Assembly (NCBI GenBank): GCA_035610835.1
Contig: CM069442.1
Span: 27,543,798 to 27,607,797 of the forward strand
DNA: 64,000 nucleotides
From: Ophiura sarsii
Taxonomy: Eukaryota; Echinodermata; Ophiuroidea; Amphilepidida; Ophiuridae
Reading direction: 5' to 3'
Below, piece by piece: positions 29,386 to 41,059 of the stretch. Each line of letters begins with the position of its first letter. The first letter of the stretch is position 1. The notes under the pieces are model-generated. The model was not told where the DNA came from, searched no databases, and worked only from the letters and a program-made list of their open reading frames with translations. The translations under genes were made by a program, and so were the position numbers.

Positions 29386-30121
29386 GGTAGACGAAGAAGA
29401 CTATGGGGAAGGGGGCATTTTCCCAAAACAGGGGGTAGGGAATAGGGACGGCGTTTTCACAAAAAAGGTACATTTGTACACACAAAAAATTTCTCTTCAG
29501 ATTTAGGGGTGGGGTGACCCCCTCTTGTTACAGGCCTGCCGAAGGTTCAAGAGAGAGGTTCCTCATAGAACTTTCCAAAAAGAGTCTTCAACAGGTTTTT
29601 TCTGAGTGGTTTTTCGTTCGTAAATAGAATTCCATGGCTTGATATTGTGTTTTGGTATAGTGTGCTTTATGATGAAAATCGTGAAAAAATATATTCCTTA
29701 AATTTCCATGAATTAGTAAAAAGGTCTGTGATGTTCTTACGGAAAATACAGTCAAGATAGATTTATGATTCTAGGTAAGTCTTTCCTGATAAGTCAAACT
29801 TCGTTATTAAGAGAGGACCATTTGAAAATGATCACATATTTAAATAATTGCTTAACAATTCAGGTTTGTTGTCTTTTTAAACAATGCTGTGTCATTGACA
29901 TTGAGCAAAAAAGGAAAATGGAGGTATCAAATACACGAAAATAAACCGATCCAATGTTAAAATATTGTCAATACGAATAACAAATTTAGAACAGTTAGTT
30001 ACTAATACAGGGTGTCCCAAAAAAAACCTGTGCACGTGTTTACCCAACTTATTGACCATCAAGTTCTACAATTAGTCTCAGCTTCTGATGATTTTTGGTT
30101 AACGAGTTATCAATAAGTAAA

Positions 30122-30154
30122 ACCATGGACTTATCAGTCTGATAAGTCCATGGT
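30122..30154. repeat. Perfect 15-bp-arm hairpin
   Basis: accatggacttatca, loop gtc, tgataagtccatggt: an exact inverted repeat. Confidence 0.95.
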
Positions 30155-30367
30155 AAAACGTAAAAAGGTCGTTGATCTTTACATTTGGGGTCAAAATTTA
30201 AACTTGCTCCGATTTTTCAATATAATATCTCAAATTGTTCGTCTGATCACAAGGATTCCAGAAATAATAGTTTTTACCATCTAGAGTATCTATTGTTCCT
30301 TATAAAGGGGTCAAAAGGTCAAGTTCCATATAGGTCAATGGACCTTGACCCAGTGGCGTAGCTCAGT

Positions 30368-30368
<1 letters not shown>

Positions 30369-30402
<34 letters not shown>

Positions 30403-30427
30403 AAATGCCCCCCCCCCCCCCCCCCCC
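30369..30427. repeat. Poly-G run facing a poly-C run
   Basis: More than 30 G, then taaatg, then about 19 C, just after a cagtggcgtagctcag lead-in. The two runs are complementary and could fold or trap polymerase. A further C run lies at about 30649-30677. Confidence 0.95.
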
Positions 30428-30646
30428 TGACGGAAAAAACCCATTTGTGCCCCCGCCCCCCTCCCCCTCTAAAAAAAAAAGAGAAAAAAAGAAAATAGGG
30501 GGAAAATGATAAAAGACCGAGAGGAGAGGGGGGGGGTGGTTATGTGTGGATATATTCAGCCCAAATAGTGAAATATAAGGCAAAATTGTACATGTAGTAC
30601 ATGTACTGCGCAATTTTTTTTTGACCGTGCGAAATTTGTTGACCTC

Positions 30647-30678
<32 letters not shown>

Positions 30679-30799
30679 TTCGTGTCTACCATCGTCTGCT
30701 ACAATCAGGGCTACAATCACGCCTTATCAGTATAGCGCCATCAATTCTATGCTGACTAACTTCAATTTAAAAGTGGACCCGATCGGCAAGCTCAGTGGC

Positions 30800-31480
30800 A
30801 CACCCCTGCTGATATCTTGTTCTCCAAGAGATGGCTCTTGACTTGTTTACGTAATCATCACACCTGTCATACCGCATATCATTACCGTGTTCCTTTATGC
30901 ATGCCAAGGCACCAGTGGAAAAAACCTGTTTAAATTTCGCGGCTGTTGATGAAGAGCCCTGGTATTGTTCTCCCGGGGCTTGCTTGATTTGTTTACGTAA
31001 CCGTCACACCTGCCATGCCGCGTATCATTACCGTGTTCCTTTATGCATGCCAAGGCACGAGTGAAAAGCACCTATTCAAATTTCGCGGGTTATTGATGCG
31101 AGAACCGGTATCTTGTTCTCCAAGAGCTAGCTCTTGACTTGTTTACGTAACCGTCACACCTGTCATGCCGCATATCATTACCGTGTTCCTTTATGCAGGC
31201 CATGGGCACGAGTGAAAAGCACCTACCTGTTTAAATTTTGCGGGCTATTGATGCGAGAACCGGTATCTTGTTCTCCAGGGGCTTGCTCTGACATGTTTAC
31301 GTAACCGTCACACCTGTCATGCCGCATATCATTACCGTGTTCCTTTATGCAGGCCAAGACACGAGTGAAACACACCTGTTTAAATTTCGCGGCCGGGATT
31401 GTTGATGTGAGCATAAACAATTGTTTATGATGTGAGAGCCCAGTGGTATTCTCCAGAGGCCGGCGCTTGACTTGTTTAAT
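30800..31480. repeat. Tandem repeat, unit about 150 bp, 4-5 copies
   Basis: ttgttctcc..g.gct..ctt, gtttacgtaa.c.tcacacct, catatcattaccgtgttcct and tttaaatttcgcgg recur with starts near 30818, 30965, 31112, 31267 and 31441. Period is 147-175 bp; copies are diverged. Confidence 0.88.
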
Positions 31481-32349
31481 TGACCATGACCTTTTGACCC
31501 ACAACATAATATCATACCTACATGGAATCCTTGTGATCAGACGAACAATTTGAGAGATTTTTTTTAATCGGAGCACTGTTGACCCCATACGCAAAGGTCA
31601 ATAACCTGTTTACGCTTTACTTGATAAACCGGTAACCAAACATCAGAAGAGAAACAAACTATGTAACATTTTTGGAATCATTGTGCTCAGACGAACAATT
31701 TGTTATTTGCAGCGAAGCAATTTGAATGTTTGATTCCGCCCTCACTTTCACGTGGCACACCCGCTATATATATTGTTAAATGACCTTCCTAGAAGGCAAA
31801 TCCACCGAGAAACGGACCCTCTTTCCCCATGGTCACGGGATCAGTTGAGATGACCCTACTACTCTCCACGATCAATGTTGCGAGGCCATGTGCTGATAGT
31901 AGGACAAATTCGAGACTCATATGTCAAAATTACCTTACCCCCTACAGCTGAAACTGAAAATTACATGACCCCCCCCCCTGGTAACCAGTAGCTCTGTTAC
32001 TCAGAATATATTTATGATTTATGATCAGAAATGTAAATCTGCAAGAAAATCTACTTTCTAAAAAAATCATGAATGTCGCCCCCTAGAAAAGTTCACATAA
32101 TATGCCTTTTAACGTGTTTTAGACACCCTGTGGCTCTAATTTCTCGACCGTTGATGATTAGGCCTAGGCCTATAGATATTTATCCAACAGATTGTCTGAG
32201 ATTTGCTGTCCAGGAGTAGTCTCATAGTAAATATTTTTTGAAGTCGATAGGTTTTAAGAAAATATGCGCGAAGCGCAGAAAAAAAGGCATTTTCACTCAA
32301 AATAGCCTCTAAAATCACTCCAATCACCACCATCTTTATAGTTTAAAAA

Positions 32350-32460
32350 AAAAGTTACACAACCCCCCCCCCCCCCAGGTTTAAGAATAAAAAGTTACAT
32401 AACCCCCCCCCCCCCTATTTCAACATATGAAAGTTACATGACCGCCCCCCCCCCCCCCTA
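32350..32460. repeat. Short direct repeat ending in C runs
   Basis: Three units of the form aaagttacata/catgaccccccccccc follow each other, each closing with a C run of 12-15. Confidence 0.8.
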
Positions 32461-32779
32461 TTTACCCAACCTCCCTCCACCATGAATGGTCCCCAATAAC
32501 CGTAAACCTTGTCTTTATTGTTTAGGTATTGATATAGGCCTCCTAAACAAAATAGGAAGAATTATATACGGCCATGTGTTTTGGAACTCACCACCCAAAA
32601 AGGGTGGTGGCGTTGCATTTTTAGTGACGAATCATCCATCTCTCTCTATTAACTCAACAACTAAATGTGGTAGAGCTACGGTTGAGGTGTCATTTGAAAG
32701 CCTATTTATCTAGCTACATTGTGTGAATAAATCAGGTATTTCGATAACTGATTGGCTGAGATATGATTGATTATGTCAG

Positions 32780-32813
32780 GGGTGGTGGCGGTGGCGGTGG
32801 CGGTGGCGGCGGT

Positions 32814-32845
<32 letters not shown>
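32780..32845. repeat. GGTGGC microsatellite
   Basis: A GGTGGC/GGCGGC hexamer repeat of about 65 bp. Confidence 0.95.
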
Positions 32846-32849
32846 TGTA

Positions 32850-34033
32850 TACAATCTCTATGGGGAATATAGAAAATGATGCCAATTCTACGTTCAATTT
32901 TTCTTATATTCTATAAGATTCTGTTTCAACAAACGTGACAACTATTATGTAACAATTGTAATCATGAATCAATTGCATTGTCCTTGGCTTTCTCCCTATT
33001 CGCTACACAGTGAACTTGCCCCAATTCATCGGTTTTACATACATGACTATAACAACAAAAGTTTTCAACCGATGATAGCAAAATTATACATTTTTGGAAA
33101 GCTCTCAAATAGGGGAATTCAAAAATGTTGGATAAATCAGGATAGGGTGCATACCCCCCAAAAATATACTTGTAAACTCTAATAAATATGAAATTTAAAC
33201 GATTGTGCTCATTTACTTCCCGATATAGTATATTTCAACAAGTTACCATTGACAACCATTTATTTTCTGATGGGTAATTGCATGAGGAACTAATATGCAA
33301 AGTAAAATTATGATTGGGATCGGTATAAAATTATTATTGAGCTTTAATCAAAATATGTAAAAAATCGATATATTTTGAACATTCTTAATCTCAACATGTT
33401 ACCATTAGGTCCTATCTCAATTCCAGTAGCTTTTTTGGATTCCTTGTGAGATTACCGTTCAGAAAATATATACTTTTCATTGGGGTAGAACTTATTGCGA
33501 TGCTAATTCGAATCTCAGATGGTGTAAATTGTAAAAATCTGGACATGCAACGGGAAGGGTGGCGAGTTCAAAACACATGGCCATACTTATCTTGATCAAT
33601 GTTTTATTAGTCTCAATATCTCAAATTGGGAAATGGATAATTATTTTATACAGCACGGTTTTGTTTTGTTTTGAACTCATCAAACCCTTTGAAACAGAAA
33701 TGATCTATATGCATTCACCATGCATTCAGTCTCGTGTTCAACATTTGGTGAAATACAATACAAACTGTGTTGCTTCAGTGAAAAAGTTAGGTAATTGTAT
33801 CATGTCATGAACGTTCAAACTTTTTAAGCTCCTCAAAAAAAGTACGGACACTTTTTTCAATCACCAATTGTCCGGATATTTCGTAATGCATTCATAATGT
33901 GTTTCCTCTCTATGAAAAGCTGATGCGTTCCTCTTTCAAACGATACCTCATTTGTAGCAATCACTTGTTTCAGTGCTCAGCAACTTGCTTGAGAATATAG
34001 GGAGGTCACAATCTGAATGTGCCAAAATCATCA
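32850..34033. other. Non-coding DNA
   Basis: AT-rich. ctcaaaaaaagtacggacac at 33831 resembles a Tc1/mariner-type end, but no partner end was found nearby. Confidence 0.4.
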
Positions 34034-34104
34034 CTATTTTGTGCTCAAAAGTCAATAGAGTAACACTCTACACTGTTGTTCTTTTGAGCACGAAATAGTC
34101 GCTT
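34034..34104. repeat. Inverted repeat
   Basis: actattttgtgctcaaaag and cttttgagcacgaaatagt form about 19-bp arms around a 33-bp loop. Confidence 0.85.
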
Positions 34105-34295
34105 TTATAATAAGTGTATTATAGGCCTTCAGTATAAATGGACAGTGCAAAGTTAGGCATTTGTATCGATACCAAGTAAACCTTTCAAACTATAGTGCAA
34201 AGTTAGGCATTTATATCGATACGAAGTAAACCCTCATTGTTAAGTTAGGCATTTGTACCGACACTTTAATCAAAACCCGTCGATAAAGTCAGGCA

Positions 34296-34637
34296 TACAC
34301 CTAGCACATAAAGTCCCTGCTCAGGTGCTTTGAGGTTGACTAATTCAAAATATATAATCGGTACCAAAAATCTGAGATATACATTAAATTAGCAAATTTC
34401 TTCTCCGCAAATCAATGATTTCCTATACCTAGTGCAACATTTCTGTTGCATGCGCGGTCATTGAAATCGACATAACTTTAAAAGTATCCTTTCGATTTTG
34501 TTGAATGAGGTATCAAACTGCGGAGAAGAAATTTGCTAATTTAATGTATATCTCAGATTTTTGGTACCGTTAATTTTTTTTGAATTAGTCAACCTCAAAG
34601 CACCTGAGCAGGGACTTTATGTGCTAGGTGTATATGG
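34296..34637. mobile_element. Long palindrome with about 110-bp arms
   Basis: The left arm from cctagcacataaagtccctg to aatttcttctccgca is matched by the right arm from tgcggagaagaaatt to cagggactttatgtgctagg. Only small differences occur; the loop is about 107 bp. Confidence 0.9.
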
Positions 34638-36750
34638 TCGAATCCAACGAAAAGTGTCCTCGGCTAGATTTTTAGGGTCCAGTTTCAAAATGCTTCGATC
34701 TCTTATTCCTTTTCCCCACTCAAAGTCAACATATCAAGCTTGTATGGAAAAAAAGTGCAATCACTAATCTCTCCAATTGACCACGTGGCGGAATGATGAA
34801 GTTGAAGGTAACCAATACAAGTACCATATTTTGATTAAGTGATGATTATTCCACCTATTTACATATTTCATTCAAATTTGTGATTGTATTGTATTCAGAA
34901 GATGCTAATGCTGATAGAAAGTGATCATATTTGTCCAGGTGCTCATTTTTTGTTTACATTTTAGATTCACACAGTTAGGTAGCATTTGCAGGCTCTCAAT
35001 ACTTTGAAACATGAGGTTGAGTCACTTTGTGTACTTTCACCAAGATGATTTTAATGAACATTTGTTTTCATGTACATCAAAGAGGAGGAATGACCCTTTC
35101 TGTAAAATTTAGAATTTTGAGCATGCGCCCAAAACCTAAGTACATAGAGGAATGTGGAAATTTGGTATTCGAAGGTAACAGTTAATGTATACGTAGGTAA
35201 GAGAAGTAAAACTGTAATAAATTAATTCTTGAAATATTGAAAAGAAGCTCTCGCAAAATCATTTGTCAAAGGACTATCGCGTCATTACATTATTGTGTCA
35301 TATCATATTCAAACATGTTGATGCATTGACAGCTCCCGTGGAAAAGCCATTTTTACACATACTCGCTAAAAATAGCAATATCTCAAAAAATATTAATGTA
35401 ATATCTTCCCTATTTTCACCAATAATGCTCAACAATATATGCTTTAATAATATGCAAACCAAATTACTAAAATATTTTATCATCTAGGAGAAAATGGCCT
35501 CCAAAGTTGGGTATAGTTTTTTTTGGACCACCCTGTAAACATTAATCACCCCCATTGCGATTTAAATCAACTGTCAGATGATGTCTTTGCGTGAATAGCA
35601 TACAAAACTACACTAATAGGAGTAATAAGATTGAGAAAGAAGGAGGCTATACAATCAACTTTTAAGACAACAACATATTATTGATGCACTTGTACACAAA
35701 TTACAGAATTTTGTGAAAGGTTACTAATACTAAAGCTGAAAGTTTGATGCAAAACTTCTCCGTTGCTTTCCGAACGCAGCGCACATTTCTACTTTATTCA
35801 AGTCGCTATTTAAGTATGTAACAAAAGAAAGAAGTACCACGGTATCGTTATTTGTATTTGAAGGTAACAGTTCATATTTCAATTTGCCTACGAATACAGC
35901 CTTTTATTGCTGATATTTCAAAAAATGTTGCCTTCAAAATGATAAAGCTTGTCGAACATGTACATTGTATCATACTTCGCTTATTCTATAGATATCATTC
36001 ACTAATCTGTGTTTATTATAAAATGGCAGTGTTTTAAATAGGTATTCGGAGGTAATTCATTTTTTTTACCAAACCGATCGTTTCCGCTTTTAACATTTCT
36101 AACAGCTTTATCAAAAAATAGACTTGAATGGGACAATAGATATCATTCACTAATCTGTGTTTATTATAAAATGGCAGTGTTTTAAATAGGTATTCGGAGG
36201 TAATGCATTTTTTTTACCAAACCGATCGTTTCCGCTTTTAACATTTCTAACAGCTTTATCAAAAAACCGACTTGAATGGGAACAATATTTAGGCTTCCTT
36301 ACAGCACAAATTACTCTACCTCAGGCGAATTCTTCCCCGAAAGTGAGATTTAACAAAACATGTATTTGTAGGTAACGTCAAAACTTACCACAGCAAAAAA
36401 AATCACAACAATTCAGGGATTGATCGAAAGTAACCAAAAATTAAAAGAGGCATTCTTGAGATATCCAGCAATCAAACAGGCAAAATTATTTCCGCTTAAG
36501 CTCGTTTTCATCTAAACGGTTATATGTCTAACAAAAAACCTTAACAACTATTTTGTAAAAAGGGTAAAAAATAGCAGGTTTATTGCTCGTATACGCCTAA
36601 TTGTGCATTTAAGTTGGTCATATTTTATATGGCGCGAACCGTCTCATCGGAAGGATACGTATAACACAAAAATAAAATTGTCAAGATATAGATTATTTTA
36701 TTAGAGGCCTGAACATCACGTGTACACTTTTCGTTGGATTCGACCATATC
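34634..36750. mobile_element. Candidate 2.1-kb element bounded by 22-bp inverted repeats
   Basis: GTCGAATCCAACGAAAAGTG near 34637 and CACTTTTCGTTGGATTCGAC near 36730 are exact inverted copies. The interior is AT-rich with no transposase recognised. AGTTAGGCAT motifs lie outside both ends. Confidence 0.5.
35985..36281. repeat. 148-bp direct tandem duplication
   Basis: gatatcattcactaatctgt starts at 35991 and 36139. The copies are almost identical through ctttatcaaaaaa..gacttgaatggg. Confidence 0.93.
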
Positions 36751-36768
36751 TGCACCAATCAAAATTGA

Positions 36769-37060
36769 CAGTAGGTTGAGTGTTTGTATAATAGATTAAA
36801 CCAAAACAATTCAGTGCAAAGTTACACATCTGATCGATACAAGTATATGTAAATTAAACCTTTATTGTTAACTTACATTTGAATCCACACTAACAAAAAA
36901 CAAAGCAGTGTAAAGTTAGGCATTTCTATCTATACGATTAGACCAATACAAAATATGCAGTTAAGTTAGGCATATGTATCTACACTTTATAAATAAAGTT
37001 AGGCATTTATATCTACACCGTTAAAAAAGTCTTCAGTAAAGTTAGGCATACATCATTTCT
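36769..37060. repeat. Segmental duplicate A (empty site for the TTAA element)
   Basis: Repeated at 37548-38645. It shares attgacagtag, tttgtataata, acatctgatcgatac, atccacactaacaaaaaaca, gaccaatacaaaatatgcag and the AGTTAGGCAT motifs. Here gcagTTAAgttaggc is uninterrupted. Confidence 0.92.
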
Positions 37061-37460
37061 TTTGCCATGAACTGGTTTCCAAAGAACTATAGGTCTGATA
37101 TCACATCCCCAGAACGTCTGACACAGTGTCCAGCAACCTGTAGTCGCCTCTTCTTGATTCGTTCACTTACTCTAGGAAGATCACCATAGAGTTCTTTGTT
37201 GGTGATGTGTAACCTCCAACTAATATCAAGGGCTGATCTAAGAAGCCTGGTGTAACATCCATCCAAAAGCTTTCGAACTTTAGTTGTTACTACTGTCCAT
37301 GTTTCTGAGCCATAGAGAAGAATGCTTTCTACTGTAGCTTGGAATAGCTTAATTTTTGTTGATCTTGGTAGGTTGGATCTCCATATCTTGTTGAGCTTAT
37401 GACACGCCTTCCATGCTAGTGCCCTCCTTGTTTTGATATTGTATGCTGCTCGATGTACAA
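37056..37460 (-). pseudogene. Non-LTR retrotransposon (LINE) reverse-transcriptase C-terminal fragment
   Basis: Read on the minus strand, it encodes ILLYGSETWTV, LLDGCYTRLLRSALDISWR, ITNKELYGDLPRVSERI and KKRRLQVAGHCVRRS, the typical region after the RT domain of LINE elements. Near its 3' end a frame change is needed to continue into LWKPVHGKRND. It is a truncated, dead copy. The exact clade (RTE, CR1 or other) was not determined. Confidence 0.85.
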
Positions 37461-37727
37461 GTACATGTACATTAATTCCTCATTGTTAAATAAGGCATTG
37501 TTACCACTTTAATCAAAACCCGTCGATATAATATCAGGCATTTATTACACCAAACAAAATTGACAGTAGTAGGTTGGGTGTTTGTATAATAAATCAATCA
37601 AAATAATTCAGTGCAAAGTTGCACATCTGATCGATACGAGTACATGTAAATCCACACTAACAAAAAACAAAGCAGTGTAAAGTTAGGCATTTCTATCTAT
37701 ACGCTTAGACCAATACAAAATATGCAG

Positions 37728-38551
37728 TTAAAGGGAATAGCGCATGGTGAGGAAAAGAAACCGCTGACGACGATTTTGTACCAGCTAAACCAGGCCTTCT
37801 CAAATGGTGGCGCGCGCGCCACTTGTGGCGCATTGCATCAGTCTGAGTGGCGCGCGGTAGAACGCATAAAGAAAAAAATTAAACAATTAAAATTAAAATT
37901 AAAATAAAAATATTAAAAATTAAAAAAGAAGAAGAAATATATCCCCAACTTCAACTAGATCGCAAGAAGCATGAAGAGCCACTTCAGCCACTAACTGCAG
38001 TGGGGTAAATATCATGATTATTAGTAGTAGGCCTATTGATTTATATCACTACATTTGCTACCATTTTTCATCTCTTTATTTATTGTACCATATTGCATGT
38101 AAATATAGCTCTCCTTAGCCTCTTAAAAGGGGGTAGGTACCCATGAGCTTCCACTCACCAGGGGCCCTAAGGCGGCCCCTAGACCCCACCCGTTATTTGC
38201 TCCGCTCGCTACGCTCGCAGGGATAGTGGCGCTTCTAGATCACTAACTTCTCAAAAGTGGTGCTTCACAAAATCTAATTGAGAAGGCCTGAGCTAAACCT
38301 TAGCTCATAACTAATACATCACTTACATCATACGATAGAAAATGCGTTCAATCAAATGAAGGATGGTTGATTGAGCGCGCCGTCCACATTGGGTTAAGAG
38401 ATTGTTGTAGAGTCGCACACAATACCGCTTGCATGTAAACATACGTAGAACAATTACAGACTGCGCCAATGTCCAACTTGTTTAGATTCAAATAGTCGCC
38501 ACGCGCTGTTCAATTTTCGTTAGAATCCTCACCATGACCGCTTCCCTTTAA
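37728..38551. mobile_element. 816-bp non-autonomous piggyBac-like element with TTAA target duplication
   Basis: Flanked by TTAA (37728-37731 and 38548-38551). Termini are AGGGAATAGCG..CATGGTGAGGA on the left and the inverted TCCTCACCATGACCGCTTCC-CT on the right. The interior holds a GC palindromic patch (ggcgcgcgcgcc) and no intact transposase. The duplicate at 36950 has the uninterrupted TTAA site, so the insertion is directly visible. Confidence 0.9.
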
Positions 38552-38642
38552 GTTAGGCATATGTATCTACACTTTATAAATAAAGTTAGGCATTTATATC
38601 TACACCGTTAAAAAAAGCCTTCAGTAAAGTTAGGCATACATA

Positions 38643-39205
38643 CATACAGTTAAGCCCACAATTATTCTTTCCTTTGAAAAATATGAGTTTTTTGCATTTT
38701 TCTCATATCTATACCAGCTGGAGTGGTGAAACTTTCGCTTTACACAAAATACTTTAGTTTGCAAGTACAAATCAATATATTTGGGCTCAACATTTTATGC
38801 CTGTCCAAAATTGTTCATACCCCATTCCAAGTCTCAGGATTGAGGCCATTTTTGGTGATGATACGCTTGTTTTTGACATTCCAAACGTTCATTATATTGT
38901 GTGATAGGCTTTTTATATTGTTATGCAATTATTCCATGATGTGTGCATACAGTGTGGATGCATTACAAATGTGCCCTATTGAATGTACAGTGAGGGATAT
39001 TATAGGACAACACTCTAGCTCTTTGTCAGCATTGCGATGAAGACCAAATAACTCAGTGAGGACCTTTGTGTGTGCATACTGTGAATGCTTACAAAAAAGG
39101 GAAAGGCTGCAAAGCTATTTCGAAGCAACTCCAAGTGCCAGATTCCACTATACAAAGCATAATTAGGAAGAACAAGACGTTCAACTCAATCAAAAACCAT
39201 GAATG
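38643..39205 (+). pseudogene. Tc1-like transposon 5' remnant
   Basis: A Tc1-like terminal sequence (acagttaagcccacaattat) near 38643 is followed about 390 bp later by ATGAAGACCAAATAACTCAG and then KAISKQLQVPDSTIQSIIRK. The latter is the helix-turn-helix start of a Tc1 transposase. In-frame stops and a frameshift lie between the ATG and the helix-turn-helix. The rest of the transposase is missing. Confidence 0.8.
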
Positions 39206-39495
39206 ACGCAGTCGGAAGCCATGGTGTATATAGGCCTATTACCCTTTTGTTTGACAAGACAAATATAATGAAATTCCAAATTCCTTTATAGGGGTGCACG
39301 TGTTTTTCTGGAATAGCCCAATGTATTAAACGTTAGTAATTGATAAGGGAAACATAAGCCTATTATAGGAATGTCAAAATATGGTGAAGTTAGGCATTTG
39401 TGCGACACCAATCTACATGTACATCAATAACAACCGTATAATAAATAAAACACATCCGCAAAGCTTGATGTGGTAATGAGGTATTACATCTGCTG

Positions 39496-39734
39496 TTAAA
39501 CCGCTGTTTAAAACAGTTGTTCAATTCACCCGATAAAACAACCTGGTTGTTCAAACTGAGTTGTTGAAATATTTATAAACTTGACAAACTCTGATTAAAC
39601 ATTCAAACAGACTTGTTTAATATCTAAACAACACTTGTTTAACAAATCAGTTTAAACAACCAGATTGTTTAACGGATGAACTTAACAACAATGGCTGTTT
39701 AAAGTTTCAAACAAACTTTTTAAACAGCGTTTAA
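39496..39734. mobile_element. MITE dense in TTGTTTAA/TTAAACAA words
   Basis: The left end TTAAACCGCTGTTTAAAA mirrors the right TTTTAAACAGCGTTTAA. The interior has more than ten gttgtt/aacaac and gtttaa/ttaaac words in both orientations. Confidence 0.75.
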
Positions 39735-39904
39735 AGGCATCGTATAAGATATCGATGGTTCATCAAAACCTCTTCTTTTTGTCATCAGCTGGAAAGTTAT
39801 GATGCTATTCTTCTGGTGATGTTGGCGAAGGGCACTGAAAAAGAGGGCAATGTCGCAGCCCTGTCCCTGTTAAGAGTAAGGACTGGTTTCCTGCTTGAGT
39901 GGAA

Positions 39905-40265
39905 TATGGCTTCAGGAACTTTTTCTGGACCATTTTAGTTAAAAAAGTGGAAATATTTGCGCGCTTCACACGTATTAGTTTCAATGCTAATTATTCAAGC
40001 ATAGCAAGATGGTTTTGGGAACGTTTTCATGACCATTTTAGTTAAAACACTGGTAATTTGTGCGCGCTTCGCGCGTAATTATGTTCACTATTTAATTATT
40101 CAAGCATAACAAGATGGCTTCATAAACTTTTTATGGACCATTTTAGTTAAAAAAGTGAAAATATGTGCGCGCTTTGCGCATAATTATGTTCAATATTACA
40201 TTATTCAAGCATAACAAGATGGCTTTAGGAACGTTTTTTGGACCATTTTAGTTTAAAAAGTTGAA
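39905..40265. repeat. Tandem repeat of about 104 bp, 3-4 copies
   Basis: gaccattttagttaaaa..gt.gaaat, gtgcgcgcttcgcgc and attattcaagcataacaaga recur near 39928, 40031, 40137 and 40241. Confidence 0.9.
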
Positions 40266-40667
40266 ATTTATGCGATTATACGATTTATGATCAGAAATGT
40301 AAATCTGCAAGAAAATCTTCTTTCAATTTTTTTTTCGATGTTGAGGGCGTTCCCTGGAAAGATCACATAATATACCTTTATGTACACCTTGCCGGTGCCA
40401 GAGACATAAGACGCATGCAACACATCCATTTGAGGAACATTCGCCGTATCCTGAATTAGACTATGGTAAGACATGATAACGGTCCAATGCCGAGGTTTGG
40501 TCCCGCGTCAATCGTCCCAGCATTTGGGAATCCTTCCCAATCAGAGTAGACTTGCGTAATTGGCTACTATGTCTATTGCAAGGAGTTGGTCTATCACATG
40601 GAGGAGGCATGGTCAAATCCCAAATATCATCTCGGAGTGTATCTGGGATGGAGGTAGGACCACTCGT

Positions 40668-40935
40668 TGCGTTAACACTTTCCCCGCGGCACGCAGGCGT
40701 CTGCAGACGACATTCCAATTGTTTACAAAATGTTTCAAAAATGTCAACATTATTGTATTTCACTATGATGTTTGGAATCACCATGTGAAATGCATTGAAA
40801 TAAGTACAAACATGCCTAGTTGTATTGGTTCAGTAATCCTTGAGATTGACTTTGAAAATTGGGAAAGGTTTCTGAAGAATCTGTTTTGTATAGCCAAAGG
40901 TAAAACTAATAGCCGCACTGTGTTAAGGACGTCTA
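40668..40935. mobile_element. MITE, TTAA-cactttcc family
   Basis: Starts gttaacactttccccgcggc and ends agccgcactgtgttaagga. The body is homologous to 53097-53358 (ttcacaaaatgttt, ggaatcacca, gaaaattgggaaaggtttct). Confidence 0.8.
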
Positions 40936-41059
40936 ATGCTCTGTGAGAGACTTGTAAGCAGGCCTATATATACTACGCGACATCGATCCTTGCTAACGAC
41001 CGCATGAATTGGAGAAACCCCAGCCATGCGTGCGTGCGTGCATCTCAAGATAAAGGGAT

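Larger units (their letters stand above)
30006..32131. mobile_element. Candidate DNA transposon remnant with CAGGGTGTC termini
   Basis: The left end TACAGGGTGTCCCAAAAAAA can pair with TTTTAGACACCCTGTG at 32116-32131, or with TTTTGGACCACCCTGTA at 35521-35537. Within it, arms at about 30080-30260 and 31519-31670 are inverted (ctccgattttt.., gttcgtctgatcacaaggat). A 150-bp tandem array and G/C runs fill the loop. No transposase frame seen. Confidence 0.5.
34150..39410. repeat. Dispersed AGTTAGGCAT motif cluster
   Basis: About 13-16 copies of a(a)agttaggcat(t/a)t(g/a)tatc, exact or diverged, lie near 34153, 34199, 34241, 34284, 36829, 36909, 36961, 36997, 37040, 37535, 37617, 37679, 38553, 38583, 38627 and 39391. 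Spacing is irregular (about 30-60 bp inside groups). They flank several elements described below. Confidence 0.85.

Noticed and set aside
34150..39410. AGTTAGGCAT copies as a CRISPR-like array
   Set aside because: Spacing is irregular, the motif is short and diverged, there are no cas genes and the DNA is clearly animal.
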